NCBI RefSeq assembly: GCF_014873495.1
Contig: NZ_JADBGF010000001.1
Coordinates: 2,480,001-2,544,000, forward strand
Origin: Streptomyces stelliscabiei
Lineage (GTDB): Bacteria > Actinomycetota > Actinomycetes > Streptomycetales > Streptomycetaceae
Length of the DNA stretch: 64,000 nucleotides
Direction: 5' to 3'
Below the pieces are notes generated by a model, which was not told the origin of the DNA, made no database searches, and saw only the letters and a list, made by a program, of their open reading frames with translations. The translations under genes and the position numbers were made by a program. This document shows, one piece after another, positions 51,158 to 59,906 of this stretch. The first letter of the stretch is position 1, and each line of letters opens with the position of its first letter.

Positions 51158-51163
51158 ATTATA
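51158..51163 (-). promoter_or_regulatory. -10 element TATAAT of the amino acid ABC operon
   Basis: A perfect TATAAT with TTGGGG 16 bases upstream on the minus strand; the leader to GTG 51122 contains AGGAGG. One of the best vegetative-type promoters in the window. Confidence 0.65.
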
Positions 51164-51296
51164 AGGAGATGTTTGACTTCCCCAAACCAATCCGATGGGT
51201 ACCGGGCCGCTTGACCTCGGATGTCGCCGGTGAGGGGGGCGAGGGTGCCGTCGGTACCCTCGACACCATCTACCCCATAGGTGAAGAGAGCACCCC

Positions 51297-52397
51297 GTGA
51301 CACACCCGTTTCTGGATCTGGCCCCGCTGAGCGCGGCACACTTCGCGTCGATCGAGGACCGGGTGGCCCGACTGCTCTCCACCACGCAGGACGTCGTGAT
51401 CACCCAGGGCGAGGCGCTGCTGCCGCTGGAGGGCGCGATCCGCGGGGCCGCCGGGCCCGGCACGACCGCGCTGAACGTGATCACCGGCCCGTACGGGCAG
51501 ACCTTCGGCAACTGGCTGCGGGACTGCGGGGCGACCGTGATCGACCTGGCCGTCCCCTTCCACACGGCGGTCACGGCCGCGCGGATCCGGGAGGCCTTCG
51601 CCGCGCACCCGGCGATCGACTTCGTCTCACTGGTCCACGCCGAGGCGGCGACCGGCAACACCAACCCCGTGGCGGAGATCGGCGAGGCCGTCCGGGCGCA
51701 GGGCGCCCTGTTCTACCTGGACGCGGTCGCCTCCGTCGGCGCCGAGCCGGTACTGCCGGACGCGTGGGGTGTCGACCTGTGCGTCATCGGCGCGCAGAAG
51801 GCCATGGGCGGGCCGGCCGGGGTGTCGGCGATCTCCGTGAGCGAGCGGGCGTGGGCGCGGATGGCGGCCAACCCGCGCGCCCCGCGCCGCTCCTACCTCT
51901 CCCTGCTGGACTGGAAGGAGCGCTGGATCGACGGCGGCCGCCGCGCGCTCCTGCACGCACCGGCCCAGCTGGAGATGCTGGCGCTGGAGGCCTGTCTTCA
52001 GCGCATCGAGACGGAGGGGCTCGACACGGTGATGTCCCGGCACGCGTCCGCCGCCGCGGCGACCCGGGCGGGGGCGCTCGCGCTGGGCGGCGGTCTGGAG
52101 CCCTACGTCCACGAGGCTGCCGACGCGGCGCCGGTGGCCACGACCCTGCGGGCGCCCGCCGGGGCCGACGCGGCGGAGCTGGTCGCCGAGGCGCTCGCCG
52201 CGGACCCCGCCCTGCCGCTGGCCGCGGGCGGCGGCGCCCTCGCCTCGGAGGTGATCCGCGTGAACCACTACGGCGCCGACGCGACCCCGCAGGTCGTGCA
52301 CGCGGCCCTCGCGGGGCTGGGGGCGGCGCTGGCCGAGCACGGCAGGACGGTCGATCCGGAAGGGGCCCGTCGCGCGGCGGCGCAGGCCTGGGCGTAG
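51297..52397 (+). CDS. Class V aminotransferase (alanine-glyoxylate/serine-pyruvate type)
   Basis: A 366-residue fold-type I PLP enzyme. LVHAEAATGNTNPVAEIGEA, YLDAVASVGAEPV (PLP Asp) and IGAQKAMGGPAGVSAI with Lys168 are the AGAT-like markers; RVNHYG near the end matches the class. GTG 51297 with GAAGAGAG upstream. Divergent from the amino acid ABC operon, so both may serve one amino acid; the substrate cannot be told. Confidence 0.88.
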   Translation: MTHPFLDLAPLSAAHFASIEDRVARLLSTTQDVVITQGEALLPLEGAIRGAAGPGTTALNVITGPYGQTFGNWLRDCGATVIDLAVPFHTAVTAARIREAFAAHPAIDFVSLVHAEAATGNTNPVAEIGEAVRAQGALFYLDAVASVGAEPVLPDAWGVDLCVIGAQKAMGGPAGVSAISVSERAWARMAANPRAPRRSYLSLLDWKERWIDGGRRALLHAPAQLEMLALEACLQRIETEGLDTVMSRHASAAAATRAGALALGGGLEPYVHEAADAAPVATTLRAPAGADAAELVAEALAADPALPLAAGGGALASEVIRVNHYGADATPQVVHAALAGLGAALAEHGRTVDPEGARRAAAQAWA

Positions 52398-52400
52398 AGC

Positions 52401-52430
52401 GGCGGGCAGCTGGGCGTGAAAAGGCCCGCC
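52401..52430 (+). terminator. Terminator-like hairpin after the aminotransferase
   Basis: GGCGGGC (52401-52407) pairs with GCCCGCC (52424-52430) around a 16-base loop, followed by CTGAGAATTT. Confidence 0.55.
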
Positions 52431-52459
52431 CTGAGAATTTCCGATATCTTCCACGGGGT

Positions 52460-52472
52460 AATTCAGTGAATT
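52460..52472. promoter_or_regulatory. 13-bp palindrome AATTCA-G-TGAATT
   Basis: Perfect six-base arms around one G in the AT-rich region before ectA; a candidate binding site for an osmotic regulator. It is 282 bases from ectA, so an upstream activator or terminator role is also possible. Confidence 0.4.
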
Positions 52473-52739
52473 CAGCGGGTAGAACCCCGTATTCTTCTGC
52501 CCGCTCTCCCCTTCCCTAAACGCAAAGATTTCGCGAACGCGGCGGGGCGTAATTCGAGCAGATCTCGTGAGGGTTGCACACGTGTGACCGACTCCACAGC
52601 GCGCCCTTTTCGTACGGTAATTTCCGGACGAAAAGCATCAGATCCACCTCGGTTCGACGGAGCACTCGCGCCCGCGTGATAACACGCGCTCGGCGCATAC
52701 GTAACCCCGCGGGGCGATGCAATTCGAAATTCCGCTGGG

Positions 52740-52745
52740 TAAATT
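52740..52745 (+). promoter_or_regulatory. -10 element TAAATT upstream of ectA
   Basis: TAAATT ends eight bases before ATG 52754 and no Shine-Dalgarno is present, so ectA mRNA may start at or within two bases of the codon. Confidence 0.5.
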
Positions 52746-52753
52746 CAAGCCGT

Positions 52754-53305
52754 ATGACCGCCGCACAAGCAGACCTGCACACCCAACCCCTGGAAGCCCC
52801 TCAGAAAATCGCGGAAGGGATTCGGATCGACCGCCCGAGCGTGGTGGACGGCGCGGCGCTGTGGCGCATCGCCGGGGACTCCGGAGCCCTCGACCTGAAC
52901 TCCTCGTACAGCTATCTGCTGTGGTGCCGGGACTTCGCCGACACCTCGGTGGTGGCGCGGGACGACTCCGGAGAGCCGGTCGGGTTCGTGACCGGGTACG
53001 TGCGGCCCGAGCGGCCGGACACCCTGCTCGTGTGGCAGGTGGCCGTCGACGAGGCGCACCGGGGGCTCGGCCTCGCGGCGGCGCTGCTGGACGGACTGAC
53101 CGAACGGGTCGCACGACGGCACCCCCTGACCACCGTCGAGACCACCATCACGCCGGGCAACACCGCCTCCGAGCGTCTGTTCGCCGGGTACGCCGCCCGT
53201 CATGGCGCGGACATCGAGCGCACGGTGCTCTTCGAGGCGGGGGACTTCCCGGACGGCCCGCACCCGCCCGAGATGCTCCACCGCATCGGACCGCTGTCCT
53301 TCTGA
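52754..53305 (+). CDS. ectA: L-2,4-diaminobutyric acid acetyltransferase
   Basis: A 183-residue GNAT enzyme acetylating diaminobutyrate, second step of ectoine synthesis. DLNSSYSYLLWCRDFADTSV and VARDDSGEPVGFVTGYVRPE are EctA hallmarks; the acetyl-CoA loop is DEAHRGLGLAAALLDG. The N-terminus (~27 residues) precedes the GNAT core. ATG 52754 is accepted because no ribosome site occurs upstream and the -10 fits a leaderless start. First gene of ectABCD. Confidence 0.95.
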   Translation: MTAAQADLHTQPLEAPQKIAEGIRIDRPSVVDGAALWRIAGDSGALDLNSSYSYLLWCRDFADTSVVARDDSGEPVGFVTGYVRPERPDTLLVWQVAVDEAHRGLGLAAALLDGLTERVARRHPLTTVETTITPGNTASERLFAGYAARHGADIERTVLFEAGDFPDGPHPPEMLHRIGPLSF

Positions 53306-53370
53306 GCACCACCCGCACTCCCCCTCCCCCCTTCCTCTCCCTCCCCCCACGCACCGAGGAGCGATTCGAC

Positions 53371-54642
53371 GTGACCATCACCCAGCCCGACCTGAGCGTC
53401 TTCGAGACCCTGGAGTCCGAGGTGCGCAGCTACTGCCGCGGCTGGCCCACCGTCTTCGACCGCGCGCAGGGCAGCCGCATGTTCGACGAGGACGGCCGCA
53501 CGTACCTGGACTTCTTCGCCGGCGCCGGTTCACTCAACTACGGACACAACAACCCCGTACTCAAACGCGCGCTCATCGACTACCTGGAGCGGGACGGCGT
53601 CACCCACGGGCTCGACATGTCGACGACCGCCAAGCGGGCGTTCCTGGAGTCCTTCCAGAACCTGGTGCTGCGGCCGCGCGACCTGCCGTACAAGGTGATG
53701 TTCCCGGGGCCGACGGGCACCAACGCGGTGGAGTCGGCGCTGAAGCTGGCGCGGAAGGTGAAGGGCCGGGAGTCGGTCGTGTCCTTCACGAACGCCTTCC
53801 ACGGCATGTCGCTCGGCTCGCTGGCCGTGACCGGCAACGCCTTCAAGCGGGCCGGGGCGGGCATCCCGCTGGTGCACGGCACCCCGATGCCCTTCGACAA
53901 CTACTTCGACGGCACGGTCGAGGACTTCCTGTGGTTCGAGCGACTGCTGGAGGACCAGGGCTCCGGGCTGAACAAGCCCGCCGCGGTGATCGTGGAGACC
54001 GTGCAGGGCGAGGGCGGCATCAACGTCGCCCGCCCGGAGTGGCTGCGGGCGCTGGCCGCGCTGTGCGAGCGGCAGGACATGCTGCTGATCGTCGACGACA
54101 TCCAGATGGGCTGCGGTCGCACGGGTGCCTTCTTCTCGTTCGAGGAGTCGGGCATCACCCCCGACATCGTGACGGTCTCCAAGTCCATCAGCGGCTACGG
54201 GCTGCCGATGTCGCTGTGCCTGTTCAAGCCGGAGCTGGACATCTGGGAGCCGGGCGAGCACAACGGCACCTTCCGCGGCAACAACCCGGCGTTCGTGACG
54301 GCGACGGCCGCCCTGGAGGCGTACTGGGCGGACGGCTCCGCCATGGAGAAGCAGACCCGGGCGCGCGGTGAGCAGGTCGAGGAGGCGCTGATCTCGATCA
54401 CCGAGGAGAACCTCGCCGACGTGAAGGAGTACCGGGGCCGCGGCCTGGTGTGGGGCCTGGAGTTCCACGACAAGGCCCGCGCGGGACGGGTCGCCCACCG
54501 GGCCTTCGAGCTGGGGCTGCTGATCGAGACGTCCGGCCCGGAGAGCGAGGTCGTCAAACTGCTGCCCGCTCTCACCATCACCCCCGAGGAACTGGACGAG
54601 GGGCTGCGCGTCCTCGCCCGGGCCGTGCGGGAGACGGTCTGA
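53371..54642 (+). CDS. ectB: Diaminobutyrate-2-oxoglutarate transaminase
   Basis: A 423-residue class III aminotransferase converting aspartate semialdehyde to diaminobutyrate with glutamate. [36 protein letters not shown] and [19 protein letters not shown] match EctB; Lys271 ([11 protein letters not shown]) binds PLP. GTG 53371 follows GAGGAG; 65 bases separate it from ectA. Complete. Confidence 0.96.
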   Translation: MTITQPDLSVFETLESEVRSYCRGWPTVFDRAQGSRMFDEDGRTYLDFFAGAGSLNYGHNNPVLKRALIDYLERDGVTHGLDMSTTAKRAFLESFQNLVLRPRDLPYKVMFPGPTGTNAVESALKLARKVKGRESVVSFTNAFHGMSLGSLAVTGNAFKRAGAGIPLVHGTPMPFDNYFDGTVEDFLWFERLLEDQGSGLNKPAAVIVETVQGEGGINVARPEWLRALAALCERQDMLLIVDDIQMGCGRTGAFFSFEESGITPDIVTVSKSISGYGLPMSLCLFKPELDIWEPGEHNGTFRGNNPAFVTATAALEAYWADGSAMEKQTRARGEQVEEALISITEENLADVKEYRGRGLVWGLEFHDKARAGRVAHRAFELGLLIETSGPESEVVKLLPALTITPEELDEGLRVLARAVRETV

Positions 54643-54663
54643 GACCGCACCGGGTCACCCCGA

Positions 54664-54688
54664 GCACCTGAAGCACCTGAAGCACCTA
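54664..54688 (+). repeat. 9-bp tandem repeat between ectB and ectC
   Basis: GCACCTGAA at 54664-54672 and 54673-54681, then GCACCTA, run directly into the AGGAGG of ectC. Confidence 0.85.
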
Positions 54689-54709
54689 ACTAGGAGGCAT
54701 CGCAACACC

Positions 54710-55114
54710 GTGATCGTCCGTTCGTTCAAGGACATCGAAGGAACCGACCGGCATGTGAAGTCGGCGTCCGGCACCTGGGAGAGCAAGCGGATCGTGCTCG
54801 CCCGGGAGCGGGTCGGCTTCTCCCTCCACGAGACGGTCCTGTACGCGGGGACCGAGACGTCGATGTGGTACGCGAACCACGTCGAGGCCGTCGTGTGCGT
54901 CGAGGGCGAGGCCGAGCTCACCGACCAGGAGACCGGGCGGAGTTACACGATCACGCCCGGCACCATGTACCTCCTCGACGGGCACGAGCGGCACACGCTG
55001 CGGGTGAAGGAGGACTTCCGCTGCGTCTGCGTGTTCAACCCGCCCGTGACCGGCCGGGAGGACCACGACGAGAACGGCGTCTACCCGCTGCTCACCGAGC
55101 CCGAGGAGGTGTGA
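54710..55114 (+). CDS. ectC: Ectoine synthase
   Basis: A 134-residue cupin enzyme cyclising N-gamma-acetyldiaminobutyrate to ectoine. [20 protein letters not shown] at the start, [31 protein letters not shown] and [10 protein letters not shown] fit EctC, including metal and substrate residues. GTG 54710 follows AACTAGGAGG. Seven bases separate it from ectD. Confidence 0.97.
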   Translation: MIVRSFKDIEGTDRHVKSASGTWESKRIVLARERVGFSLHETVLYAGTETSMWYANHVEAVVCVEGEAELTDQETGRSYTITPGTMYLLDGHERHTLRVKEDFRCVCVFNPPVTGREDHDENGVYPLLTEPEEV

Positions 55115-55121
55115 CATCACC

Positions 55122-56036
55122 ATGACCACGACCACCACGATGAACACTGCCACCACCGTGCCCGACCTCTACCCCAGCCGTGGGGCCACCGAGGTGTCGG
55201 TCCCGCGTCAGGACCCGGTCGTCTGGGGCGCCCCCACCACGCCCGGCCCGGTCTCCCTCACCGAACTCCAGGCCTACGAGCGCGACGGCTTCCTGCCCGT
55301 CGAGCAGCTCATCGCGCCGGACGAGGTCGCCGTCTACCGGCAGGAGCTGGAGCGGCTCGTCGCCGATCCGGCGATCCGCGCCGACGAGCGCTCGATCGTC
55401 GAGCCGCAGTCGCAGGAGATCCGGTCGGTCTTCGAGGTGCACCGGATCAGCGAGATCTTCGCCCGGCTGGTGCGCGACGAGCGGGTCGTCGGACGGGCCC
55501 GGCAGATCCTCGGCTCGGACGTCTACGTCCACCAGTCGCGGATCAACGTCAAGCCGGGGTTCGGCGCCTCCGGCTTCTACTGGCACTCCGACTTCGAGAC
55601 CTGGCACGCCGAGGACGGTCTGCCGAACATGCGGACGGTGTCCGTCTCGATCGCCCTGACCGAGAACCACGACACCAACGGCGGCCTGATGATCATGCCG
55701 GGGTCGCACCGGACGTTCCTCGGCTGTGCGGGGGCCACCCCCAAGGACAACTACAAGAAGTCGCTGCAGATGCAGGACGCCGGCACCCCGTCCGACGAGG
55801 CGCTGACGGCCATGGCCTCCGAGTACGGCATCAAGCTGTTCACGGGCAAGGCCGGTTCGGCGACCTGGTTCGACTGCAACTGCATGCACGGCTCCGGCGA
55901 CAACATCACGCCGTTCCCGCGCAGCAACGTCTTCATCGTCTTCAACAGCGTGGAGAACACGGCGGTCGAGCCGTTCTCGGCGCCGGTACGGCGGCCCGAG
56001 TTCATCGGCGCGCGAGACTTCACCCCGGTGCGCTGA
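55122..56036 (+). CDS. ectD: Ectoine hydroxylase
   Basis: A 304-residue Fe(II)/2-oxoglutarate dioxygenase forming 5-hydroxyectoine. The iron ligands are in FYWHSDFETWHAEDG (His, Asp) and CNCMHGSGDNITPFPRS (His); INVKPGFGASG and LIIMPGSHRTF-type LMIMPGSHRTF are present. A Thr-rich N-terminus precedes the core. ATG 55122. It is followed by a strong terminator. Confidence 0.96.
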   Translation: MTTTTTMNTATTVPDLYPSRGATEVSVPRQDPVVWGAPTTPGPVSLTELQAYERDGFLPVEQLIAPDEVAVYRQELERLVADPAIRADERSIVEPQSQEIRSVFEVHRISEIFARLVRDERVVGRARQILGSDVYVHQSRINVKPGFGASGFYWHSDFETWHAEDGLPNMRTVSVSIALTENHDTNGGLMIMPGSHRTFLGCAGATPKDNYKKSLQMQDAGTPSDEALTAMASEYGIKLFTGKAGSATWFDCNCMHGSGDNITPFPRSNVFIVFNSVENTAVEPFSAPVRRPEFIGARDFTPVR

Positions 56037-56081
56037 GCACCGGATCCGGGCCCGTGCGGTGACCTCACCGTCACCCGGGCC

Positions 56082-56123
56082 GGGCCGGGCGGCCGCTGCC
56101 CCTGAGCGGCCGCCCGGCCCTTT
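56082..56123. terminator. Bidirectional intrinsic terminator, perfect 16-bp stem
   Basis: GGGCCGGGCGGCCGCT (56082-56097) pairs exactly with 56105-56120 around GCCCCTG; TTT follows on the plus strand. It separates the convergent ectD and anti-sigma genes. Confidence 0.9.
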
Positions 56124-56130
56124 CGCGCGT

Positions 56131-57156
56131 TCACAGCCAGGCCAGTGACGCCGCCCTGTCCAGCACGTTCCGGGCGGCGGCCGCGTCGCCCGTGATGCCT
56201 CTGGGGACGCCCCCCGGGGTGTGACGGCCACCGACCAGGAGGCAGAAGTCCACGGGATCCAGGGTGAGTTCGGCCCGTACGGGACCGGTGTCGTCACCGA
56301 GGATCCAGCTGGTGCCGGTGGGGCCGGTGACCTCGAAGAGGACGGGGGCCGCGTCGTGGAGGGCCAGACCGAGGATGCGGACCGCCAGGCGGACCAGGGA
56401 CCAGAGGTGTTCGTCCGGGGGCGGGGGGACGGGGAGGCCGAGCGCGCGGCCGATGTCGTCCGTGTGGATCCATGCCTCGAAGGCGCGGACCACGAAGTGG
56501 TCGGCGACCGGCAGCCGCAGGCCCATCACCGAGACGGGGCGGGCGGCGAGTTCGGGGTCGGCGGCCTCGGGGGTGGCCAGCAGCGCGGCGGCCTGCGCGG
56601 CCCAGGTGGCGACCGTCTCCGCCGGGGTGCGCCCGTGCTCGTGGGCGATGACGTCGGCGGTGCGCCGGGCCCAGGCATCCCCGGCGGGCATCCCCTCCGG
56701 GATGTGCGAGGCGGGCAGGGGCGGGTCCAGGCCGAGGTGTACGGCGAGGTGCTCGTCGGCGGCGACGAGGTGCGCGACCGTGGCGTGCGCGTCCCAGTCG
56801 TGCACCACCGGTGTGCCCCAGCGGCCGTCCACCTCCGGTACCAGCGCCTGGAGTCCGGCCACGGCGGCGGCGTAGGGGGCGGCGTGGTGGGCGATCTCGG
56901 CGGCGCGGGGGCGGCGGGAGCGCAGGGCGAGCGCGAGGACGCCGTCGGCGCCGGTGCCCGGGGCGTCGGCACCGTCACGGGCGGGGACCGGCCCGCCGTC
57001 CAGCAGGCGTACGGTGTCGCGGAGCCGTTCGGCCTCCGCCGCGCACGACTCGCAGCCGGCCAGGTGCAGGGGGACCGTCCGCCGGTCGCCGGGGGGCAGC
57101 GCGCCGACCGCCCAGGCGGCCAGCAGCTCCCGTACCCCGTCGTGGTCGTTGGTCAT
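56131..57156 (-). CDS. Zinc-finger anti-sigma domain fused to a maleylpyruvate isomerase-type domain
   Basis: A 341-residue soluble protein. Residues 1-50 form an anti-sigma zinc finger (HLAGCESCAAEAERL with an upstream His), then an Ala/Asp linker, then a mycothiol-dependent maleylpyruvate isomerase (MDMPI/DinB-like) fold (VVHDWDAHATVAHLVAADEH, VVRAFEAWIHTDDIGRALG with metal His). No membrane helix. ATG 57156 lies 76 bases after the ECF sigma stop, so the two are co-transcribed. Likely a cytosolic anti-sigma sensor. Confidence 0.82.
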   Translation of the reverse strand: MTNDHDGVRELLAAWAVGALPPGDRRTVPLHLAGCESCAAEAERLRDTVRLLDGGPVPARDGADAPGTGADGVLALALRSRRPRAAEIAHHAAPYAAAVAGLQALVPEVDGRWGTPVVHDWDAHATVAHLVAADEHLAVHLGLDPPLPASHIPEGMPAGDAWARRTADVIAHEHGRTPAETVATWAAQAAALLATPEAADPELAARPVSVMGLRLPVADHFVVRAFEAWIHTDDIGRALGLPVPPPPDEHLWSLVRLAVRILGLALHDAAPVLFEVTGPTGTSWILGDDTGPVRAELTLDPVDFCLLVGGRHTPGGVPRGITGDAAAARNVLDRAASLAWL

Positions 57157-57232
57157 CGCGCGCCGCCCTTTCGCCCTGCCCCGTCCACGATACGCACGAC
57201 CGGCGCGGTCCCGGCGGTCACGTACGCCCCCA

Positions 57233-57841
57233 TCACGCGCCCCTCACCGCCGCCGGGTCCGGTGGGTCCGCGAGGGAGCGGGCCAGGGTGCGCAGGGCCG
57301 AGCGGAGCCGGGTCTTCGCGGTGCCCTCGGGTATGCCCAGTTCGACGGCGGCCTGGCGGTAGGTGCGGCCCGCGAAGTAGGCGAGGTGGACCACCTCCCG
57401 CTGGGGGCGCGGGAGTCCGGCGAGGGCGGTGTGCAGCAGCAGGGAGCGCTCGCGGTCGACGACCGCCTCGTCCGGGCCGGGCCGGGGGTCGGGGACGGCG
57501 TGCAGCGCGGAGTCGTCCGCGCGGGCGTCCCTGCGGTGCCGGGCCTCGTCGCGCACCCAGTCCACGGCCCGCCGGTGGGCGAGCATGGAGAGCCAGGTGC
57601 GCAGCGAGCCCCGGCGCGCGTCGAAGCCGTACGGCCTGCTCCACAGCTGGGCGAAGACCTCCTGCGCCACGTCCTCGGCGGCTGCCGGGCTGCGGGTGAC
57701 CCGGGCGGCCACCCGCCGGACGAGTCCCCCGTACACCGCGTACGCCTCACGCAGCGCGGACTCGTCCCCGTACACCAGCCGCCGATGCAACTCCACATCG
57801 AAGGACGGCTGTTCGAGCGTCGGCTCCACCGGCACCACCAC
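57233..57841 (-). CDS. ECF sigma factor with adjacent zinc-finger anti-sigma
   Basis: A ~202-residue ECF sigma factor. Region 2 includes DVAQEVFAQLWSRPYGFD and RRGSLRTWLSMLAHRRAVDW; region 4 is LPRPQREVVHLAYFAGRTYR and the HTH AAVELGIPEGTAKTRLRSA. GTG 57841 is tentative among three consecutive GTG codons (57835, 57838, 57841), supported by AGGAAGG. It is transcribed ahead of the zinc-finger protein gene, the classic sigma/anti-sigma order. It resembles SigK-type factors in sequence. Confidence 0.85.
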   Translation of the reverse strand: MVVPVEPTLEQPSFDVELHRRLVYGDESALREAYAVYGGLVRRVAARVTRSPAAAEDVAQEVFAQLWSRPYGFDARRGSLRTWLSMLAHRRAVDWVRDEARHRRDARADDSALHAVPDPRPGPDEAVVDRERSLLLHTALAGLPRPQREVVHLAYFAGRTYRQAAVELGIPEGTAKTRLRSALRTLARSLADPPDPAAVRGA

Positions 57842-57897
57842 CTCGTGAAGCCTTCCTAGCGCCCTCGCCCGGTCCCGCGCCAGTGGGTCTCGTGAAC

Positions 57898-58947
57898 TCA
57901 GCCGGACAGGACGTCCAGGAGGCGGTCGACATCCGCGGGCGTGTTGTACAGGTGGAAGGCGGCCCGCAGATGGCCCGCGCGATCGGAGACCTCGACGCCG
58001 GCCCGGCTCAGTTCCGCCTGCTGGTGGCCGAGTCCGGGCACCGAGACGATCGCCGATCCGGGCGCCGGAACGGGCTCGTGGCCGAGGCCGGCGAGGCCCG
58101 CGCGGAACCGGCCGGCCAGCGCCAGGTCGTGGTCCCGCACGCGGGGGACGCCCAATTCCTCGATCAGCGCCAGGGACCGGCGTGCGCCGGCGTACGAGAA
58201 CAGGCTCGGGCTCTCGTCGAACCGGCGGGCGGAGCGGGCGAGTTCCTCGACCGGGCCGTAGCAGCTGTCCCACGGTTCCTGTCCCGCGACCCAGCCGGCG
58301 AAGAGGGGGGTGAGGCCGCCGAGGTCCTCCGGGACGACCAGGAAGGTCACTCCGCGCGGACAGAGGAGCCACTTGAAGGCGACGGAGACGACGTAGTCGT
58401 ACGCGTCCGCCTCGATCGGGAGCCAGCCGGCGGACTGCGACGCGTCGACGTACGTGCGCGCGCCGTGGGTCAGCGCGGCCTCCCGGATCGCGGGCAGGTC
58501 GGCGATCCGGCCGTCTGCGGACTGGGCGGCGCTGACCGCGACGAGCGCCGTGCCGGGGCGGACCGACTCCGCGACGCGCTCCAGCGGGACCTGGCGCACC
58601 TTGAGGTCGCCGCGCACGTGGAAGGGGTTCACGAGGGAGGTGAAGTCGGCCTCGGCGGTCAGCACCTCGGCGCCCTCGGGCAGCGAGGCGGCGACCAGTC
58701 CGCTGTAGACGGCGACCGAGGCGCCGGCCGCCACACGGCTGTCCGGCACCCCGACGATCCGCCCGAAGGCCGCCCGCGCGGCCTCCACGTCGGCGAACAT
58801 GTCCTGCGGCTGCCCGGCCGCGACCGAGTCCACACCGGCCTTCATCGCGTCGACCGTGCGGGCCGGCAGCAGTCCCGTACTCGCGGTGTTCAGATAGGTG
58901 TTCTTCGGGGCGAACTCGGTCCGGACGAGGCTCTCGAAGGTCTCCAT
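57898..58947 (-). CDS. Class V aminotransferase/cysteine-desulfurase-like PLP enzyme
   Basis: A 349-residue PLP protein. YLNTASTGLLPARTVDAM begins the fold; YVDASQSAGWLPIEADAYD and VVSVAFKWLLCPRGVTFLVV (PLP Lys) are typical of isopenicillin-epimerase/selenocysteine-lyase-like members. ATG 58947 with GTGGAG before it. It ends 57 bases upstream of the sigma start and on the same strand. Substrate unknown. Confidence 0.85.
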   Translation of the reverse strand: METFESLVRTEFAPKNTYLNTASTGLLPARTVDAMKAGVDSVAAGQPQDMFADVEAARAAFGRIVGVPDSRVAAGASVAVYSGLVAASLPEGAEVLTAEADFTSLVNPFHVRGDLKVRQVPLERVAESVRPGTALVAVSAAQSADGRIADLPAIREAALTHGARTYVDASQSAGWLPIEADAYDYVVSVAFKWLLCPRGVTFLVVPEDLGGLTPLFAGWVAGQEPWDSCYGPVEELARSARRFDESPSLFSYAGARRSLALIEELGVPRVRDHDLALAGRFRAGLAGLGHEPVPAPGSAIVSVPGLGHQQAELSRAGVEVSDRAGHLRAAFHLYNTPADVDRLLDVLSG

Positions 58948-59057
58948 GGCTCCACTGTGGGCCCCCGCGCATCCCACGTCCATGGAGATGTTCTGCGCGA
59001 TTTCCCCAAGCGATACTTATGGATGGCCGCTGACCTGCGCCGCAGGCCTCACCGCGG

Positions 59058-59774
59058 CTACTGCGGCACGGCACATCCGTCGGGTCCGCAGGCGTCCGCG
59101 CCCTCGGCCGCGACGACCTTCAGGGGCGCGGGCCGCTCGCCCCACGCCTGCGTGAGCGCCCGCTCGAACACCTCGGCGGGCTGGGCGCCGGACACCCCGT
59201 ACGTGCGGTCGAGCACGAAGAACGGCACCCCGTTCGCCCCCAGCTCCGCCGCCTCGCGCTCGTCCGCGCGGACGGCGTCGGCGTACGCGCCGGAGTCGGT
59301 GAGCACCGTGCGGACCGCACTCTCCTCCAGTCCCGCCGCCACGGCCAGCTCGACCAGGTACTCGTCCGCGTCGGCGTACACGGACCGCTCCTCGGCGAAG
59401 TTCGCCCGGTAGAAGGCCTGGAGCAGCTCGCTCTGGCGGCCCTGCTCCTTGGCGAAGTGCAGCAGGCGATGCATGTCGAAGGTGCTGCCGTGGTCACGGC
59501 CCTCGGCCCGGTAGGCGAGGCCCTCGGCGCCGGCCTGCTCGCGCAGGTTGTGCTCGCCGGCCTGGGCCTGCGCCTCGCTCATCCCGTACTTCTTGCTCAG
59601 CATGGTGAGGACCGGCTGGATGTCGTCCTTGGCGCGGCCCGGGTCGAGCTCGTAGGAGCGGTGCACCACCTCGACGCCGTCGCGGTGCGGGAAGGCGGCG
59701 AGGGCCTTCTCGAAGCGGGCCTTGCCCACGTAGCACCAGGGGCAGGCGATGTCGCTCCAGATCTCGACGCGCAT
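59058..59774 (-). CDS. DsbA-family (FrnE-like) thiol oxidoreductase
   Basis: A 238-residue cytosolic thioredoxin-fold protein: WSDIACPWCYVGKARFE with CPWC at the active site, the helical insertion, and cis-Pro in GANGVPFFVLD. The C-terminus has two more Cys (ACGPDGCAVPQ). FrnE-type proteins act in disulfide exchange under oxidative stress or polyketide biosynthesis. ATG 59774 follows GGAGAG. No partner nearby. Confidence 0.88.
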   Translation of the reverse strand: MRVEIWSDIACPWCYVGKARFEKALAAFPHRDGVEVVHRSYELDPGRAKDDIQPVLTMLSKKYGMSEAQAQAGEHNLREQAGAEGLAYRAEGRDHGSTFDMHRLLHFAKEQGRQSELLQAFYRANFAEERSVYADADEYLVELAVAAGLEESAVRTVLTDSGAYADAVRADEREAAELGANGVPFFVLDRTYGVSGAQPAEVFERALTQAWGERPAPLKVVAAEGADACGPDGCAVPQ

Positions 59775-59906
59775 GGTGTCAGCTCTCTCCAGGTCGTACG
59801 GGTATGACGGAGACGGCCCCCGCCTCCAGGATTGGTGAACGTTCAAGCAGCTCGGCTCATTCCCGGCCACGCCCTTTCCGGTCACCGTGAGGGCCCGAGG
59901 CGCGCC

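Larger units (their letters stand above)
52398..52753. other. AT-rich upstream region of the ectoine operon
   Basis: 356 bases much richer in A and T than the flanking genes. After the hairpin at 52401-52430 come a 13-bp palindrome AATTCAGTGAATT (52460-52472), a CGCAAAGATTTCGCG segment near 52520, the palindrome CCCCGCGGGG near 52706, and the ectA -10 candidate at 52740. Confidence 0.7.
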
